Of a stretch of DNA of 23,616 nt, positions 5,619-12,354 are shown one piece after another. Position numbers and translations under genes: made by a program. The DNA comes from a virus. The stretch spans positions 1 through 23,616 of IMG/VR virus record IMGVR_UViG_3300031566_003893; one strand, 5' to 3'. The notes under the pieces were generated by a model. That model ran no database searches, was not told the origin of the DNA, and worked only from the letters and a program-made list of their open reading frames with translations. Position 1 is the stretch's first letter, and every line of letters begins with the position of its first letter.

Positions 5619-5972
5619 ATGGATAATAAAATATATGAAGAAGCAATGGTGAATATGATTAAAAGAATCGAATCTCTAGAAGAATTTAATAGAAATTATT
5701 TTAAAAATCAAAGACCACCGAAACAATTTCAACAAATAAATACTCAAGGACTTGCAACTCCAGGACAAGCTAAGTATATTAAAGCACTCGGAGGAAATTC
5801 ATATCCAGAGATGACAAAAGCAGAAGCAGGAAAAGAAATTGACAGATTACTTGAAATTAAGAAGAATAAAATGCAGAGTGAAGGAGCAGAGATAATGAAC
5901 CCAATAGAAGTCAAAGAACCAAAAGAAGTAGACACGGAAGATGCAGGACTAGATGAGGAGGGATTAATATAA
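5619..5972 (+). CDS. Protein with TPxQxxYIxxLGG motif (117 aa)
   Basis: ATG at 5619 is preferred to an in-frame TTG at 5586, which lies inside the promoter-like element. Residues 1-40 are helical (MDNKIYEEAMVNMIKRIESL). A conserved-looking motif at about 50-85 (ATPGQAKYIKALGG, then MTKAEAGKEIDRLLEIKK) is a small helical module seen in various phage and bacterial DNA-associated proteins. The tail is acidic (EPKEVDTEDAGLDEEGLI), like the acidic C-terminal tips of single-stranded-DNA-binding proteins that recruit partners. I infer a DNA-metabolism role with low certainty. Confidence 0.65.
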   Translation: MDNKIYEEAMVNMIKRIESLEEFNRNYFKNQRPPKQFQQINTQGLATPGQAKYIKALGGNSYPEMTKAEAGKEIDRLLEIKKNKMQSEGAEIMNPIEVKEPKEVDTEDAGLDEEGLI

Positions 5973-6316
5973 TGAGAGAGATGACAATTACATTAAAAAT
6001 ATCAAGTTTTGATTTTACATATATTTGGAATCAGTATGTTAAAACTGGTGGAAAATTCAACGAATTTCTAATTAATTATTATATTGAAGAAATTGCAGAA
6101 AAATTCCCAGAAGCAGATATGGTTGTCCCAAAATTATTCCTTACTTCTGGGAATCTTTATGGATTATCAAATCTTATTAATCCTAAGAATTATAGAGCGC
6201 CAGATAGAATGCATTATGGTAGTTATATAGAAGATTCAAACCAAGCACAAAAATTAAGAGAAAACTTTTTTATTGCTGAAGACGAAATAAAAAATCCAAT
6301 AGAGGTTGGTGTTTAA
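5972..6316 (+). CDS. Hypothetical protein (114 aa)
   Basis: The ATG overlaps the previous TAA by one base, and a GAGGAGGG lies upstream. A second ATG three codons later is an alternative start. The product has a helical aromatic-rich N-terminal half (FDFTYIWNQYVKTGGKFNEF) and a mixed C-terminal half with YRAPDRMHYGSYIEDSNQAQ. No membrane segment or known motif is seen. Unknown function. Confidence 0.7.
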   Translation: MREMTITLKISSFDFTYIWNQYVKTGGKFNEFLINYYIEEIAEKFPEADMVVPKLFLTSGNLYGLSNLINPKNYRAPDRMHYGSYIEDSNQAQKLRENFFIAEDEIKNPIEVGV

Positions 6317-6317
6317 T

Positions 6318-6530
6318 ATGATAATTTTTGAGGGAGAACACGGGTCTGTAGATTACGACCATTTGGCAATTACGAATGACGGTACTAGAAATATAATTGC
6401 AATAGTAAGATGCGTTATAAGAGTTAAAAATCAAATCCCAGGAACAGCAATGTGTCCAGATTCTATCAAAAGAGAAGCATGTTCGAAATTGAAAAAGTTA
6501 GTGGCAGAGTTAGAGGAGGATTTAAATTAA
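6318..6530 (+). CDS. Hypothetical protein (70 aa)
   Basis: Begins just after the previous stop with a weak GAGG upstream. The first two-thirds are beta-rich (MIIFEGEHGSVDYDHLAITN, then NIIAIVRCVIRVKN). Two cysteines (MCPDS, ACSK) and a C-terminal acidic helix (KKLVAELEEDLN) follow. Family not recognised. Overlaps the next ATG by one base. Confidence 0.6.
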   Translation: MIIFEGEHGSVDYDHLAITNDGTRNIIAIVRCVIRVKNQIPGTAMCPDSIKREACSKLKKLVAELEEDLN

Positions 6531-6682
6531 TGGAAGGAGAAAAAAACGTTTGTGTGATTAACAAGACAGAGAAGGTAATCGGAATAAACGGAAATACCTT
6601 CGACTATAAAAACTTAGTAGTCCAAGGATTAACGATGGAAGAAACTAAAAGGGTATTTGATGAAGAATGGAAGATAAAATAA
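6530..6682 (+). CDS. Small hypothetical protein (50 aa)
   Basis: ATG at 6530 shares a base with the upstream stop and has GAGGAGGA about 10 bases before it, making it better than upstream in-frame starts. The product is a small beta-rich domain (KNVCVINKTEKVIGINGNTF) followed by a helix (TMEETKRVFDEEWKIK). Its end overlaps the SWIM-HNH gene by 16 bases. Unknown function. Confidence 0.55.
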   Translation: MEGEKNVCVINKTEKVIGINGNTFDYKNLVVQGLTMEETKRVFDEEWKIK

Positions 6683-7137
6683 CAAAATACTTTGATTTCG
6701 GAGGATACGAACAAATAGTTAAATTCTTAGAAAAATCTAAGTTAATTTATTTTATAGATTGTACTTGTAAAGATTTTGAGATGAGAAGAATAAGAAGGAT
6801 TGGTCAATTTTCTGATATAAAATACGTTGCGGAGCCGTGCAAACATTTATTGCCATTAGTAAAAATTTATGAAGATGAGGGTTTTAAGATAAAACAACCA
6901 AAACCAATGATTGGAACTGACAAATGTTCTGCAGAATTAAGAAAATTTTTAGTTGATAGATCTGAAGGAATGTGTGAAATGTATATGTGTGATCGTGAAG
7001 GGAAAGAAGTCCACAGAAAAGTTCCAAAAACAAACGGAGGAAAATATAATAAAGATAATTGTGTATTACTTTGTAAAGAATGTCATCAAAGAATAACATA
7101 TCAAAAGTGGCAAGGAACTCCAGGAGCAGAACCATGA
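6667..7137 (+). CDS. SWIM zinc-finger fused to HNH endonuclease
   Basis: The 156-residue protein carries two metal sites. Residues 32-60 match the SWIM pattern CxC-xn-CxH (C32, C34, C58, H60), a module for binding nucleic acid or protein. Residues 88-145 form an HNH fold: C103/C108, the catalytic-type H116 in EVHRKVP, N131 in KDNCVLL, and C136/C139 with H140. HNH modules nick or cut DNA using a metal ion. The fusion suggests a nuclease targeted through SWIM, for processing, homing or defence. ATGA overlap with the next small zinc protein. The HNH is well supported; the SWIM call rests on the spacing of four ligands. Confidence 0.75.
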   Translation: MEDKITKYFDFGGYEQIVKFLEKSKLIYFIDCTCKDFEMRRIRRIGQFSDIKYVAEPCKHLLPLVKIYEDEGFKIKQPKPMIGTDKCSAELRKFLVDRSEGMCEMYMCDREGKEVHRKVPKTNGGKYNKDNCVLLCKECHQRITYQKWQGTPGAEP

Positions 7138-7304
7138 GCTGTAAATTTAAAATAATTCCAATCAAGAAAAAGTGCAAATGCGGGAAAGAAGTTAAAAATC
7201 ATCATTTTCTATGCGATAAGTGTTGGGGAAAAAAAGCAAAAGCAAAATATCATAAAGAAAGAAAAAATTTATTAATTCCAATGATTAGGAGATTACAAAA
7301 ATAA
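7134..7304 (+). CDS. Small zinc-ribbon protein (56 aa)
   Basis: Coupled to the SWIM-HNH gene by ATGA. The very basic product has CKCG (residues 14-17) and CDKC (27-30) with HH between, enough for one zinc ribbon, then a Lys/Arg-rich helix (KKAKAKYHKERKN). A small nucleic-acid-binding protein is likely. The next gene starts one base after its stop. Confidence 0.65.
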   Translation: MSCKFKIIPIKKKCKCGKEVKNHHFLCDKCWGKKAKAKYHKERKNLLIPMIRRLQK

Positions 7305-7305
7305 A

Positions 7306-7878
7306 ATGGTAGAACTAAAAACAAAAGACAAAGAGAAAGTAATTAGAGGAAAAAAGTCAAGAGCAGCAGGTTCATCTTTTGAAACTAGAGTCCGAGAAAA
7401 TTTGGAAGAAAAGGGATGGATTGTGGATAAGTGGACAAATAATGTTGAGATTGAAGAAGATACAAAAAAAATAGTAGATATGGGAAAAGAAGATTTTCCT
7501 ATGATGGCTAAATCAATTAATTATGGAAAACTAATCAGAGCAAAAAACAAATGGTCGGGCCCAGGCAGACCGATGATGATGGGTGCAGGATTCCCGGACT
7601 TTATTGCATTTAGAATTTATGATGAGGAAGAAAACTTCCTAGATACAGGGGCTATTCCAAAGAAGCCAATTAAAATGTATGAGATTATTGGGGTCGAATC
7701 AAAGATGGCCGGAGAACTGAAGAAAGAAGAAAAGGAAAAATGCAAGTGGTTAATTGAACAAAGGATATTCAGTAAAATACTCATAACAGAAAAGACCAAA
7801 GTAAAAAATAAGATAGTGATAGTGTATCACGACTTTAAAGAAAAATATTGGAGATTCTATGAAAAATCAAAGGACTAA
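7306..7878 (+). CDS. PD-(D/E)XK nuclease, VRR-NUC/Holliday-resolvase-like
   Basis: The 190-residue product opens with a basic segment and the conserved-looking SRAAGSSFETRVRENLEEKG (E25 a likely first acidic ligand). GAGFPDFIAFR follows with D98, and then GVESKM with E131 and K133. This E...PD...ExK series with a helix after it (KKEEKEKCKWL) is the PD-(D/E)XK nuclease core found in archaeal Holliday-junction resolvases and VRR-NUC proteins. A 50-residue insert between the first helix and the PD strand is longer than in minimal resolvases. Likely role: cutting branched or recombining viral DNA, in line with the Rad52-like gene upstream. Confidence 0.7.
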   Translation: MVELKTKDKEKVIRGKKSRAAGSSFETRVRENLEEKGWIVDKWTNNVEIEEDTKKIVDMGKEDFPMMAKSINYGKLIRAKNKWSGPGRPMMMGAGFPDFIAFRIYDEEENFLDTGAIPKKPIKMYEIIGVESKMAGELKKEEKEKCKWLIEQRIFSKILITEKTKVKNKIVIVYHDFKEKYWRFYEKSKD

Positions 7879-7987
7879 ATTTGCCTATATGGTATGCACA
7901 AACGTTAAACTTTTATTGTAAGATGTTCTCAGGGCGATGAGTTAGAAAGGTATATTCTAATGAGTCCTTGTCCTTTGATTCGATAAG
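7879..7987 (+). other. Intergenic stretch with one hairpin
   Basis: No gene is visible here. A 6-bp stem TTAGAA/TTCTAA (7942-7947 with 7955-7960) closes a 7-base loop AGGTATA, flanked by the imperfect repeats GATGAG and AATGAG. It could be part of a short RNA or an operator. C/D-box guide RNA motifs were sought but not convincingly found. Confidence 0.3.
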
Positions 7988-8016
7988 TTTAAATAATTTT
8001 TATACTAACTACGAAT
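7980..8016 (+). promoter_or_regulatory. Archaeal promoter for the gene at 8017
   Basis: CGATAAG followed by TTTAAATA (7988-7995) gives a BRE/TATA pair centred 26 bases before the ATG at 8017. There is no ribosome binding site, as expected for a leaderless transcript. Confidence 0.65.
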
Positions 8017-8271
8017 ATGACTAAATACTATAAGTCAAAGAAACAAAAAGATAAAACAAAAACAAACCACCACATAATACCAAAATCTAGAGGTGGAAGT
8101 TCTAAGTTAGAAAATATTGCACTAGTTTCTAATAGAGACCATCAGTTTTATCATTCATTATTTTATAATAAAACACCAGAAGAAATTGTTAAATATTTAG
8201 TTAATGATTATTGGAATGGCAACTGGGAATATGTACAAAAAGCTTATAATTCTGAAAATGATTATTTATAG
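8017..8271 (+). CDS. HNH-like protein without zinc cysteines (84 aa)
   Basis: Residues 16-50 (TNHHIIPKSRGGSSKLENIA, then HQFYHSLF) match the beta-beta-alpha-metal core of HNH proteins: HH at 18-19, the N of ENIAL, and the late H in NRDHQFYH. The cysteine pairs that hold structural zinc in classic HNH enzymes are absent, so this belongs to the compact Cys-free type. The tail is helical with aromatics. It may be a nicking enzyme or homing-like nuclease, or a non-catalytic DNA-binding relative. It is the third HNH-type gene in the window and has its own leaderless promoter. Confidence 0.65.
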   Translation: MTKYYKSKKQKDKTKTNHHIIPKSRGGSSKLENIALVSNRDHQFYHSLFYNKTPEEIVKYLVNDYWNGNWEYVQKAYNSENDYL

Positions 8272-8305
8272 CAACATTTAAATACTAAAATAGATGCTTA
8301 TATTT
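8271..8305 (+). promoter_or_regulatory. Archaeal promoter for the gene at 8306
   Basis: TTTAAATA at 8277-8284, preceded by GCAACA, is centred 26 bases before the ATG at 8306. This placement decides the start: an in-frame ATG at 8294 lies upstream of the predicted transcript start. Confidence 0.6.
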
Positions 8306-8500
8306 ATGGCTAGAGCAGAAAGAAAAAATATTAATGTTGCAACTCTTGAAAAGATTCGAAGATTTCTAAAAGAACAAGACGAACCAGTGTTTATATCCGC
8401 GATCGTAAAGCAAGTAGGAGTGGATTGTCATTCGGTGAAATTGGCACTAACAATGTTAAACATCCGAACCAATAAAGACCGGAGAGTGAAACTCAAATGA
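8306..8500 (+). CDS. Small helix-turn-helix protein (64 aa)
   Basis: A 64-residue basic protein with a predicted winged-helix layout: helix 1 (VATLEKIRRFLKEQ), helix 2 (FISAIVKQVG), recognition helix 3 (DCHSVKLALTMLN) and a basic wing (RTNKDRRVKLK). It resembles the core of archaeal winged-helix regulators. It has its own leaderless promoter and is joined to the Tad2-like gene by ATGA, so it may regulate that operon. Confidence 0.6.
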   Translation: MARAERKNINVATLEKIRRFLKEQDEPVFISAIVKQVGVDCHSVKLALTMLNIRTNKDRRVKLK

Positions 8501-9099
8501 AATGGGATGTCGCTGTTGGAGTTTTGAGGCTTGGAGAAAAGATAACTAGGCCAAATTGGGAATCAGAACATTTCTGGGTTTTAAGTGAGGATGGCTTTGA
8601 GAGAATATTATGTCATGACGGAACACACGCAAGAGTTCATGCAAAACAACTAGAAGCTGATGATTGGTATATATGGAGAAGTCAAATAACAATAGAAGAT
8701 ATTTCAAGAAGAAGAAGAATGTTTATAGAGAATAATTTTGAGAAGCCAAATGTCATAAAATTTGGACCATTTTCACGAAACGTATTTAAGACGTTTGAAA
8801 TCTTAGGGATGAAGGTTATGGTTGATCCATCACTTTCGGCTGATTCGTTTATTATTTGTCATGAAAAATCAAAAGAAAAAACATTGAGTGATAAAATATA
8901 CTTGCAGGCAATAGGGAGTGAACGACTTCCAGATTCAGTACCAGTTAATGAGACTAGAAAATCAATCAAAAAACTCAAAAAGATTATTAAGGAAGATTGT
9001 GGTTCATTGGTTGGAGAAAATTTCGACGGATCGCATTTCGCTGACTGGGAAGAGATTGACAAAATAATTAAAGATGTTTTTGGAGATGCACTATGCTAG
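8497..9099 (+). CDS. Tad2/DUF2829-like N-terminal domain protein
   Basis: Residues 1-60 show the DUF2829/Tad2 pattern: a helix with a small hydrophobic face and glycine (VAVGVLRLGEKITRPNW), then short beta-strands, ending in LEADDWYIW, which corresponds to the family's conserved (A/E)xDW ending. Known Tad2 proteins are phage factors that sequester the signalling nucleotide of Thoeris defence. The remaining 140 residues include IEDISRRRRMFIENNFEKP, a beta-rich NVIKFGPFSRNVFKTFEILG segment and a lysine-rich helix, and are not a standard Tad2 part. Whether it binds a nucleotide cannot be told here; DUF2829 domains also occur in proteins of unknown role. Confidence 0.55.
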   Translation: MKWDVAVGVLRLGEKITRPNWESEHFWVLSEDGFERILCHDGTHARVHAKQLEADDWYIWRSQITIEDISRRRRMFIENNFEKPNVIKFGPFSRNVFKTFEILGMKVMVDPSLSADSFIICHEKSKEKTLSDKIYLQAIGSERLPDSVPVNETRKSIKKLKKIIKEDCGSLVGENFDGSHFADWEEIDKIIKDVFGDALC

Positions 9100-9446
9100 A
9101 GATAATCAACCAGAAGAACATGAACTTTTTATTCGAAGTTGCAAAGAAACCAAGAAACATATCCGAACTAGCAAAACTCGGAGACGTATCATTAAGTGCA
9201 GCATCTGTTTTAATATCGAGATGGGATAGAGTAAATTTAGTAAAAAAAACAAAATACGATGGACATAATGGAAAAGAAATTATAATCACATTAACAGATT
9301 ACGGAATTGTACAAGTAAGATTATTAAAAGAACTAAGAAAAAATTATAAAATTAACAAAGAGCAAATTGAAAAAATACTTGAACAAGAAAAAGAAGATGA
9401 AATTAAAATTACTGAGAAGGGAGGTGAACAATGCAAAACACAATAG
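9093..9446 (+). CDS. MarR-like winged-helix protein (117 aa)
   Basis: Starts inside the end of the Tad2-like gene (ATGCTAG). The layout is typical of archaeal MarR/ArsR-type regulators. A first helix (MNFLFEVAKKPRNISELAKL) and a recognition helix (LSAASVLISRWDRVNLVKKT) lead to a wing (KYDGHNGKEIIITLTDYG), then a long dimerisation helix. The C-terminal 40 residues are Lys/Glu-rich and probably coiled-coil. It likely controls transcription within this region. Its 3' end carries the ribosome binding site (GGGAGGTG) of the next gene. Confidence 0.7.
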   Translation: MLEIINQKNMNFLFEVAKKPRNISELAKLGDVSLSAASVLISRWDRVNLVKKTKYDGHNGKEIIITLTDYGIVQVRLLKELRKNYKINKEQIEKILEQEKEDEIKITEKGGEQCKTQ

Positions 9447-9889
9447 ACGAAAAATCTAAGTTAACTTATGACGATAGAAGAAAAATCCTATTACAGGAAA
9501 AATCTAATGTTACCGAACACAAAACTGAAGAAGTAATTGGAGACGAATCAAAAGGAATAAAGGCAGAAGAGTCTAAACTTATCTCTAAAGTTGAGTCAAG
9601 TATGAAAGTTGAATATACTGAAGAAGGAATCAAACTAGCATACAACGGATTAGTCAAAGAAAAAGGATATCACGATAAACATCTTGTAGACTTAAACAAA
9701 GGACTAAAAGATGCAGGAGAGATGACTCCAGAACTTACAAAGCTAAAAGAGGACTTACAAAAGATTGCTAAAATAGACGAAGCGGAGAAATCCAAAAAAG
9801 AAATCGAGGCAACTGAAGAAAGACTAAAAATAGTTAACAAAGAAATCAACGATATTAAAGAAACTATCGGAACACGATTAAAGCTTTAA
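9431..9889 (+). CDS. Hypothetical coiled-coil protein (152 aa)
   Basis: GGGAGGTG seven bases before the ATG gives a strong ribosome binding site; the gene overlaps the winged-helix gene by 16 bases. The product is highly charged (Lys/Glu), with an extended first third and a long helical region from about residue 90 (ELTKLKEDLQKIAKIDEAEK, then EERLKIVNKEINDIKETIG). No catalytic motif is seen. It may be a structural or scaffolding factor; position at the end of an early operon gives no firm clue. Confidence 0.65.
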   Translation: MQNTIDEKSKLTYDDRRKILLQEKSNVTEHKTEEVIGDESKGIKAEESKLISKVESSMKVEYTEEGIKLAYNGLVKEKGYHDKHLVDLNKGLKDAGEMTPELTKLKEDLQKIAKIDEAEKSKKEIEATEERLKIVNKEINDIKETIGTRLKL

Positions 9890-9900
9890 TTTCAAAACAA

Positions 9901-9950
9901 TTTTTATTTTTTTATTTTAAATAACAGGCAAAATAAACCGCCCAAAAAGG
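9901..9950 (+). promoter_or_regulatory. T-rich terminator plus promoter-like ATAACAGGC element, second copy
   Basis: TTTTTATTTTTTTATTTT at 9901-9918 should stop the upstream transcript. It merges with TTTTAAATA (TATA-like, centred near 9920) and ATAACAGGCAAAA at 9921-9933. The arrangement copies 5561-5608. The predicted start site falls a few bases before the ATG at 9951. Confidence 0.5.
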
Positions 9951-10283
9951 ATGATTAGTAGTAAAATATCGTTTTTACACGTAAAATCAACCGCGCAAAA
10001 TAACATGACTGAACCACAAAACCTAGCAAACGCAGCAATCATTATTGCTTGTATATATTTCTTATTTAATTACAATTCCGAATTTGTAGTTAAGTTGGGA
10101 ATTTATATTCTAATATTATTTTCAATAGCAACATGGGGAATCTTTCATCAAACAAAAGAAAATAAAAAACTAATGGAAACAGAAATACAACAAAGAGAAG
10201 CAAACATAAAAAATTTAAACGCTGCAACAGCAATCGCAGTAGCAAACACAAAATTAATAATGAGGAAAATAACAGGACAATGA
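9951..10283 (+). CDS. Membrane protein with coiled-coil tail (110 aa)
   Basis: The ATG at 9951 lies about 5 bases after the predicted transcript start; the in-frame ATG at 10005 is an alternative giving 92 residues. Two hydrophobic spans at about residues 27-40 (ANAAIIIACIYFLFNY) and 45-63 (FVVKLGIYILILFSIATWGI) are followed by a helical charged tail (KENKKLMETEIQQREANIKN). Membrane anchored, probably with the tail in the cytoplasm. Function unknown. ATGA overlap with the next small membrane protein. Confidence 0.65.
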   Translation: MISSKISFLHVKSTAQNNMTEPQNLANAAIIIACIYFLFNYNSEFVVKLGIYILILFSIATWGIFHQTKENKKLMETEIQQREANIKNLNAATAIAVANTKLIMRKITGQ

Positions 10284-10402
10284 TAATAAGTATTACTTTA
10301 ATTGCAGTCGTTGGATTGGGAGGAATTTCTCCCTTGGCATTATTAGGACTTTTAATAACATGGATACCTGATGTTGTTTTGATTGGAGTGTTGTCAAGAT
10401 GA
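10280..10402 (+). CDS. Very small hydrophobic membrane protein (40 aa)
   Basis: ATGA overlaps link it to both neighbours (10280 and 10399). The 40 residues are almost all hydrophobic (MIISITLIAVVGLGGISPLA then LLGLLITWIPDVVLIGVLSR), forming one or two membrane spans around the GGISP turn. The perfect double coupling makes translation likely. Role unknown. Confidence 0.6.
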   Translation: MIISITLIAVVGLGGISPLALLGLLITWIPDVVLIGVLSR

Positions 10403-10986
10403 TATTTCAAGAACCACTTCAATGGCCAAATCAACAACCAAGAACAAAAAACCAAAAAAGGGCCAACTTCGCAAATCATAGCATAACCAAAGGAAGCAAT
10501 GAGTTGACAAGCGAATTAAAACTACTAGGCGCAAAGAACGTAATCATCACAAGCGACCTCCGACAAAAGAAAGATAACATGGGCCCATGGGCAAATCAGA
10601 GAATAGAAGACTCAGGAATAGCGGTTTATTTTGAATTGAACGGAGAACCAAAAACAATGGCTTGTGACAAGTGGGATAGAATCGAACACAACATCTGGGC
10701 TTTATGTTTATCAATAAAAGCAATTCGAGGATTAGAGAGATGGGGAGGTTCTGAATTTTTAGATGGGTTATTCACAGGATTTAAAGCTTTGCCGGCGCCA
10801 GGACAAGAAACAAAAATGCAAGTAAGATATTTTAGTGAAGTAACAAATCTTGAACATTTACAATTGAAATATAAACAATTAGCAAAAGAACTTCACCCGG
10901 ACGCACAAGACGGAGACAGTGAAAAGTTCCAGGAGATGATGAAACAACACAAGCAATTAAAAGAAAATCTCGATAGACAACAATGA
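10399..10986 (+). CDS. J-domain (DnaJ-like) phage protein (195 aa)
   Basis: Residues 1-115 match a phage/plasmid family of J-domain proteins. They start with a Trp/Pro-rich leader (PLQWPNQQPRT), then LGAKNVIITSDLR, a strand with GIAVYFELNGEP, then ACDKWDRIEHNIWALCLSIK and IRGLERWGG. The C-terminal 45 residues are the J-domain core: helix II YKQLAKEL, the diagnostic HPD at 166-168, and helix III KFQEMMKQHKQL. J-domains stimulate Hsp70 (DnaK) ATPase, so the protein could recruit host chaperones for replication or assembly. Not all archaea have DnaK, which makes this informative about the host. Confidence 0.75.
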   Translation: MIFQEPLQWPNQQPRTKNQKRANFANHSITKGSNELTSELKLLGAKNVIITSDLRQKKDNMGPWANQRIEDSGIAVYFELNGEPKTMACDKWDRIEHNIWALCLSIKAIRGLERWGGSEFLDGLFTGFKALPAPGQETKMQVRYFSEVTNLEHLQLKYKQLAKELHPDAQDGDSEKFQEMMKQHKQLKENLDRQQ

Positions 10987-12302
10987 AAAAACTACAAATC
11001 GAATATATCAAGATTGAGGATATAATCCCATATAAGAATAATCCAAGGAACAATGACAAAGCAGTGGAGATAGTGGAAAAATCAATAAAGGAGTTCGGTT
11101 TTAAGAATCCGATCGTATTGGACAAGAATAATGAAATAATTGTGGGCCACACAAGACTCAGGGCAGCCAAAAAACTTGGATTAACAGAAGTGCCAGTGAT
11201 TTATGCAGAAGAACTAACCCCGGAACAAGTAAAAGCATTCAGAATAATGGACAACAAGTCAAGTGAAATCGCACAATGGGATCTGGACTTATTGAAAGTA
11301 GAGTTCGAATCAATGAGTCACTTGGAGTTTACAGGATTCACAGAAGCAGAGATTGACAAAATACTTGATCCAAAAGAAAAGATTAGTATGGGAAATATTG
11401 ATCCCAAGCACAAAATCGAAATTGGGGACCTTTATCAATTAGGAGATCACAGATTAATCTGCGGAGACTCAACAAAAGCAGAGACCTATGAAAAGTTAAT
11501 GCCAAAAGGAACAGACATCCAATGTGTCTTCACCGATCCGCCATACGGAGTGAGTTATTCCGGAACAAACAACCCAAACGGAAGAGATTGGTCAGTAATT
11601 GAAGGAGACGGATTGTACAATATGTTAAAAGACTGTTTTGTGCAAATCAATCAATATTTAATCAAGAACGGGGCAGTTTATGTATTCCACGCAAGCTCAA
11701 ACCAAATAATCTTCGAAAAAGCTCTAAATTATGCAGGATTACAAGTGAAACAACAATTAATCTGGAACAAACACCACATCTTGGGGCACTCGCACTACCA
11801 CTGGTGTCATGAGCCGATGTTTTATTGCTCAAGAATGAATGAAAACCCGGAATGGTTTGGGACCAGGGCAAACAAAACAACTCTAACAAAGATAATCCCG
11901 GAAGAAATGAGCATTGAAGAATTAATAAGATTTGTAAACAAAACAAAAGAAGAATCAACAGTATGGGACATAAAGAAAGATTCAACGAAAGATTACATTC
12001 ATCCAACACAGAAGCCAACAAGACTTGCACAAAGAGCAATCCTAAACAGCTCAAAGAAAGGAGACAAGATACTCGATCCCTTTGCGGGAAGCGGAAGTAC
12101 ACTGATGGCATGTGAAGAAAAAGGAAGAAAGTGCTACACAATCGAATTAGATCCAACATTCTGCAGCCACATAATCGATAGATGGGAGAAACATACCAAT
12201 AAAAAGGCCCAGAAATTGCACGGAATTGACAAAAAAGAGCCAGAAGCAGACCTAAACAAGCCAGAAATCAATCCCAAAGAGCCATCAGATACACAAAATT
12301 AA
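10983..12302 (+). CDS. ParB-like domain fused to N6-adenine/N4-cytosine DNA methyltransferase
   Basis: Residues 1-130 are a ParB/sulfiredoxin-like domain (IEDIIPYKNNPRNND, then EIIVGHTRLRAAKKLG). The rest is an amino-methyltransferase of beta order: motif IV DPPYG at 185-189, HPTQKP at 340-345 and the SAM-binding DPFAGSGST at 365-373. This ParB-MTase fusion is common in phages. It methylates an exocyclic amino group of adenine or cytosine at a short target, probably to evade restriction. All key motifs are intact, so it should be active. ATGA overlap with the J-domain gene. The C-terminal 35 residues are Lys/Pro/Glu-rich and probably disordered. Confidence 0.92.
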   Translation: MKKLQIEYIKIEDIIPYKNNPRNNDKAVEIVEKSIKEFGFKNPIVLDKNNEIIVGHTRLRAAKKLGLTEVPVIYAEELTPEQVKAFRIMDNKSSEIAQWDLDLLKVEFESMSHLEFTGFTEAEIDKILDPKEKISMGNIDPKHKIEIGDLYQLGDHRLICGDSTKAETYEKLMPKGTDIQCVFTDPPYGVSYSGTNNPNGRDWSVIEGDGLYNMLKDCFVQINQYLIKNGAVYVFHASSNQIIFEKALNYAGLQVKQQLIWNKHHILGHSHYHWCHEPMFYCSRMNENPEWFGTRANKTTLTKIIPEEMSIEELIRFVNKTKEESTVWDIKKDSTKDYIHPTQKPTRLAQRAILNSSKKGDKILDPFAGSGSTLMACEEKGRKCYTIELDPTFCSHIIDRWEKHTNKKAQKLHGIDKKEPEADLNKPEINPKEPSDTQN

Positions 12303-12320
12303 AGTAAGTTTAAGCGTAAA

Positions 12321-12339
12321 ACTTGACAAACTTGACAAA
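12321..12339 (+). promoter_or_regulatory. Tandem ACTTGACAA repeat before the short C5 methyltransferase
   Basis: ACTTGACAA is followed immediately by ACTTGACAA (one helical turn apart) in the 52-base gap between two methyltransferase genes. A weak TATA-like GTTTAAG precedes it. The repeat could be an operator; spacing does not fit a bacterial -35/-10 promoter. Confidence 0.3.
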
Positions 12340-12354
12340 AACAAAGGAAAAACA

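Noticed and set aside
7921-7980. C/D-box guide RNA
   Set aside because: ATGAG motifs are present but no convincing RUGAUGA plus CUGA pair at the right spacing.
12321-12345. Bacterial sigma-70 promoter from TTGACA repeats
   Set aside because: No -10 element at 16-18 bases from either TTGACA, and other promoters in the window are archaeal in type.
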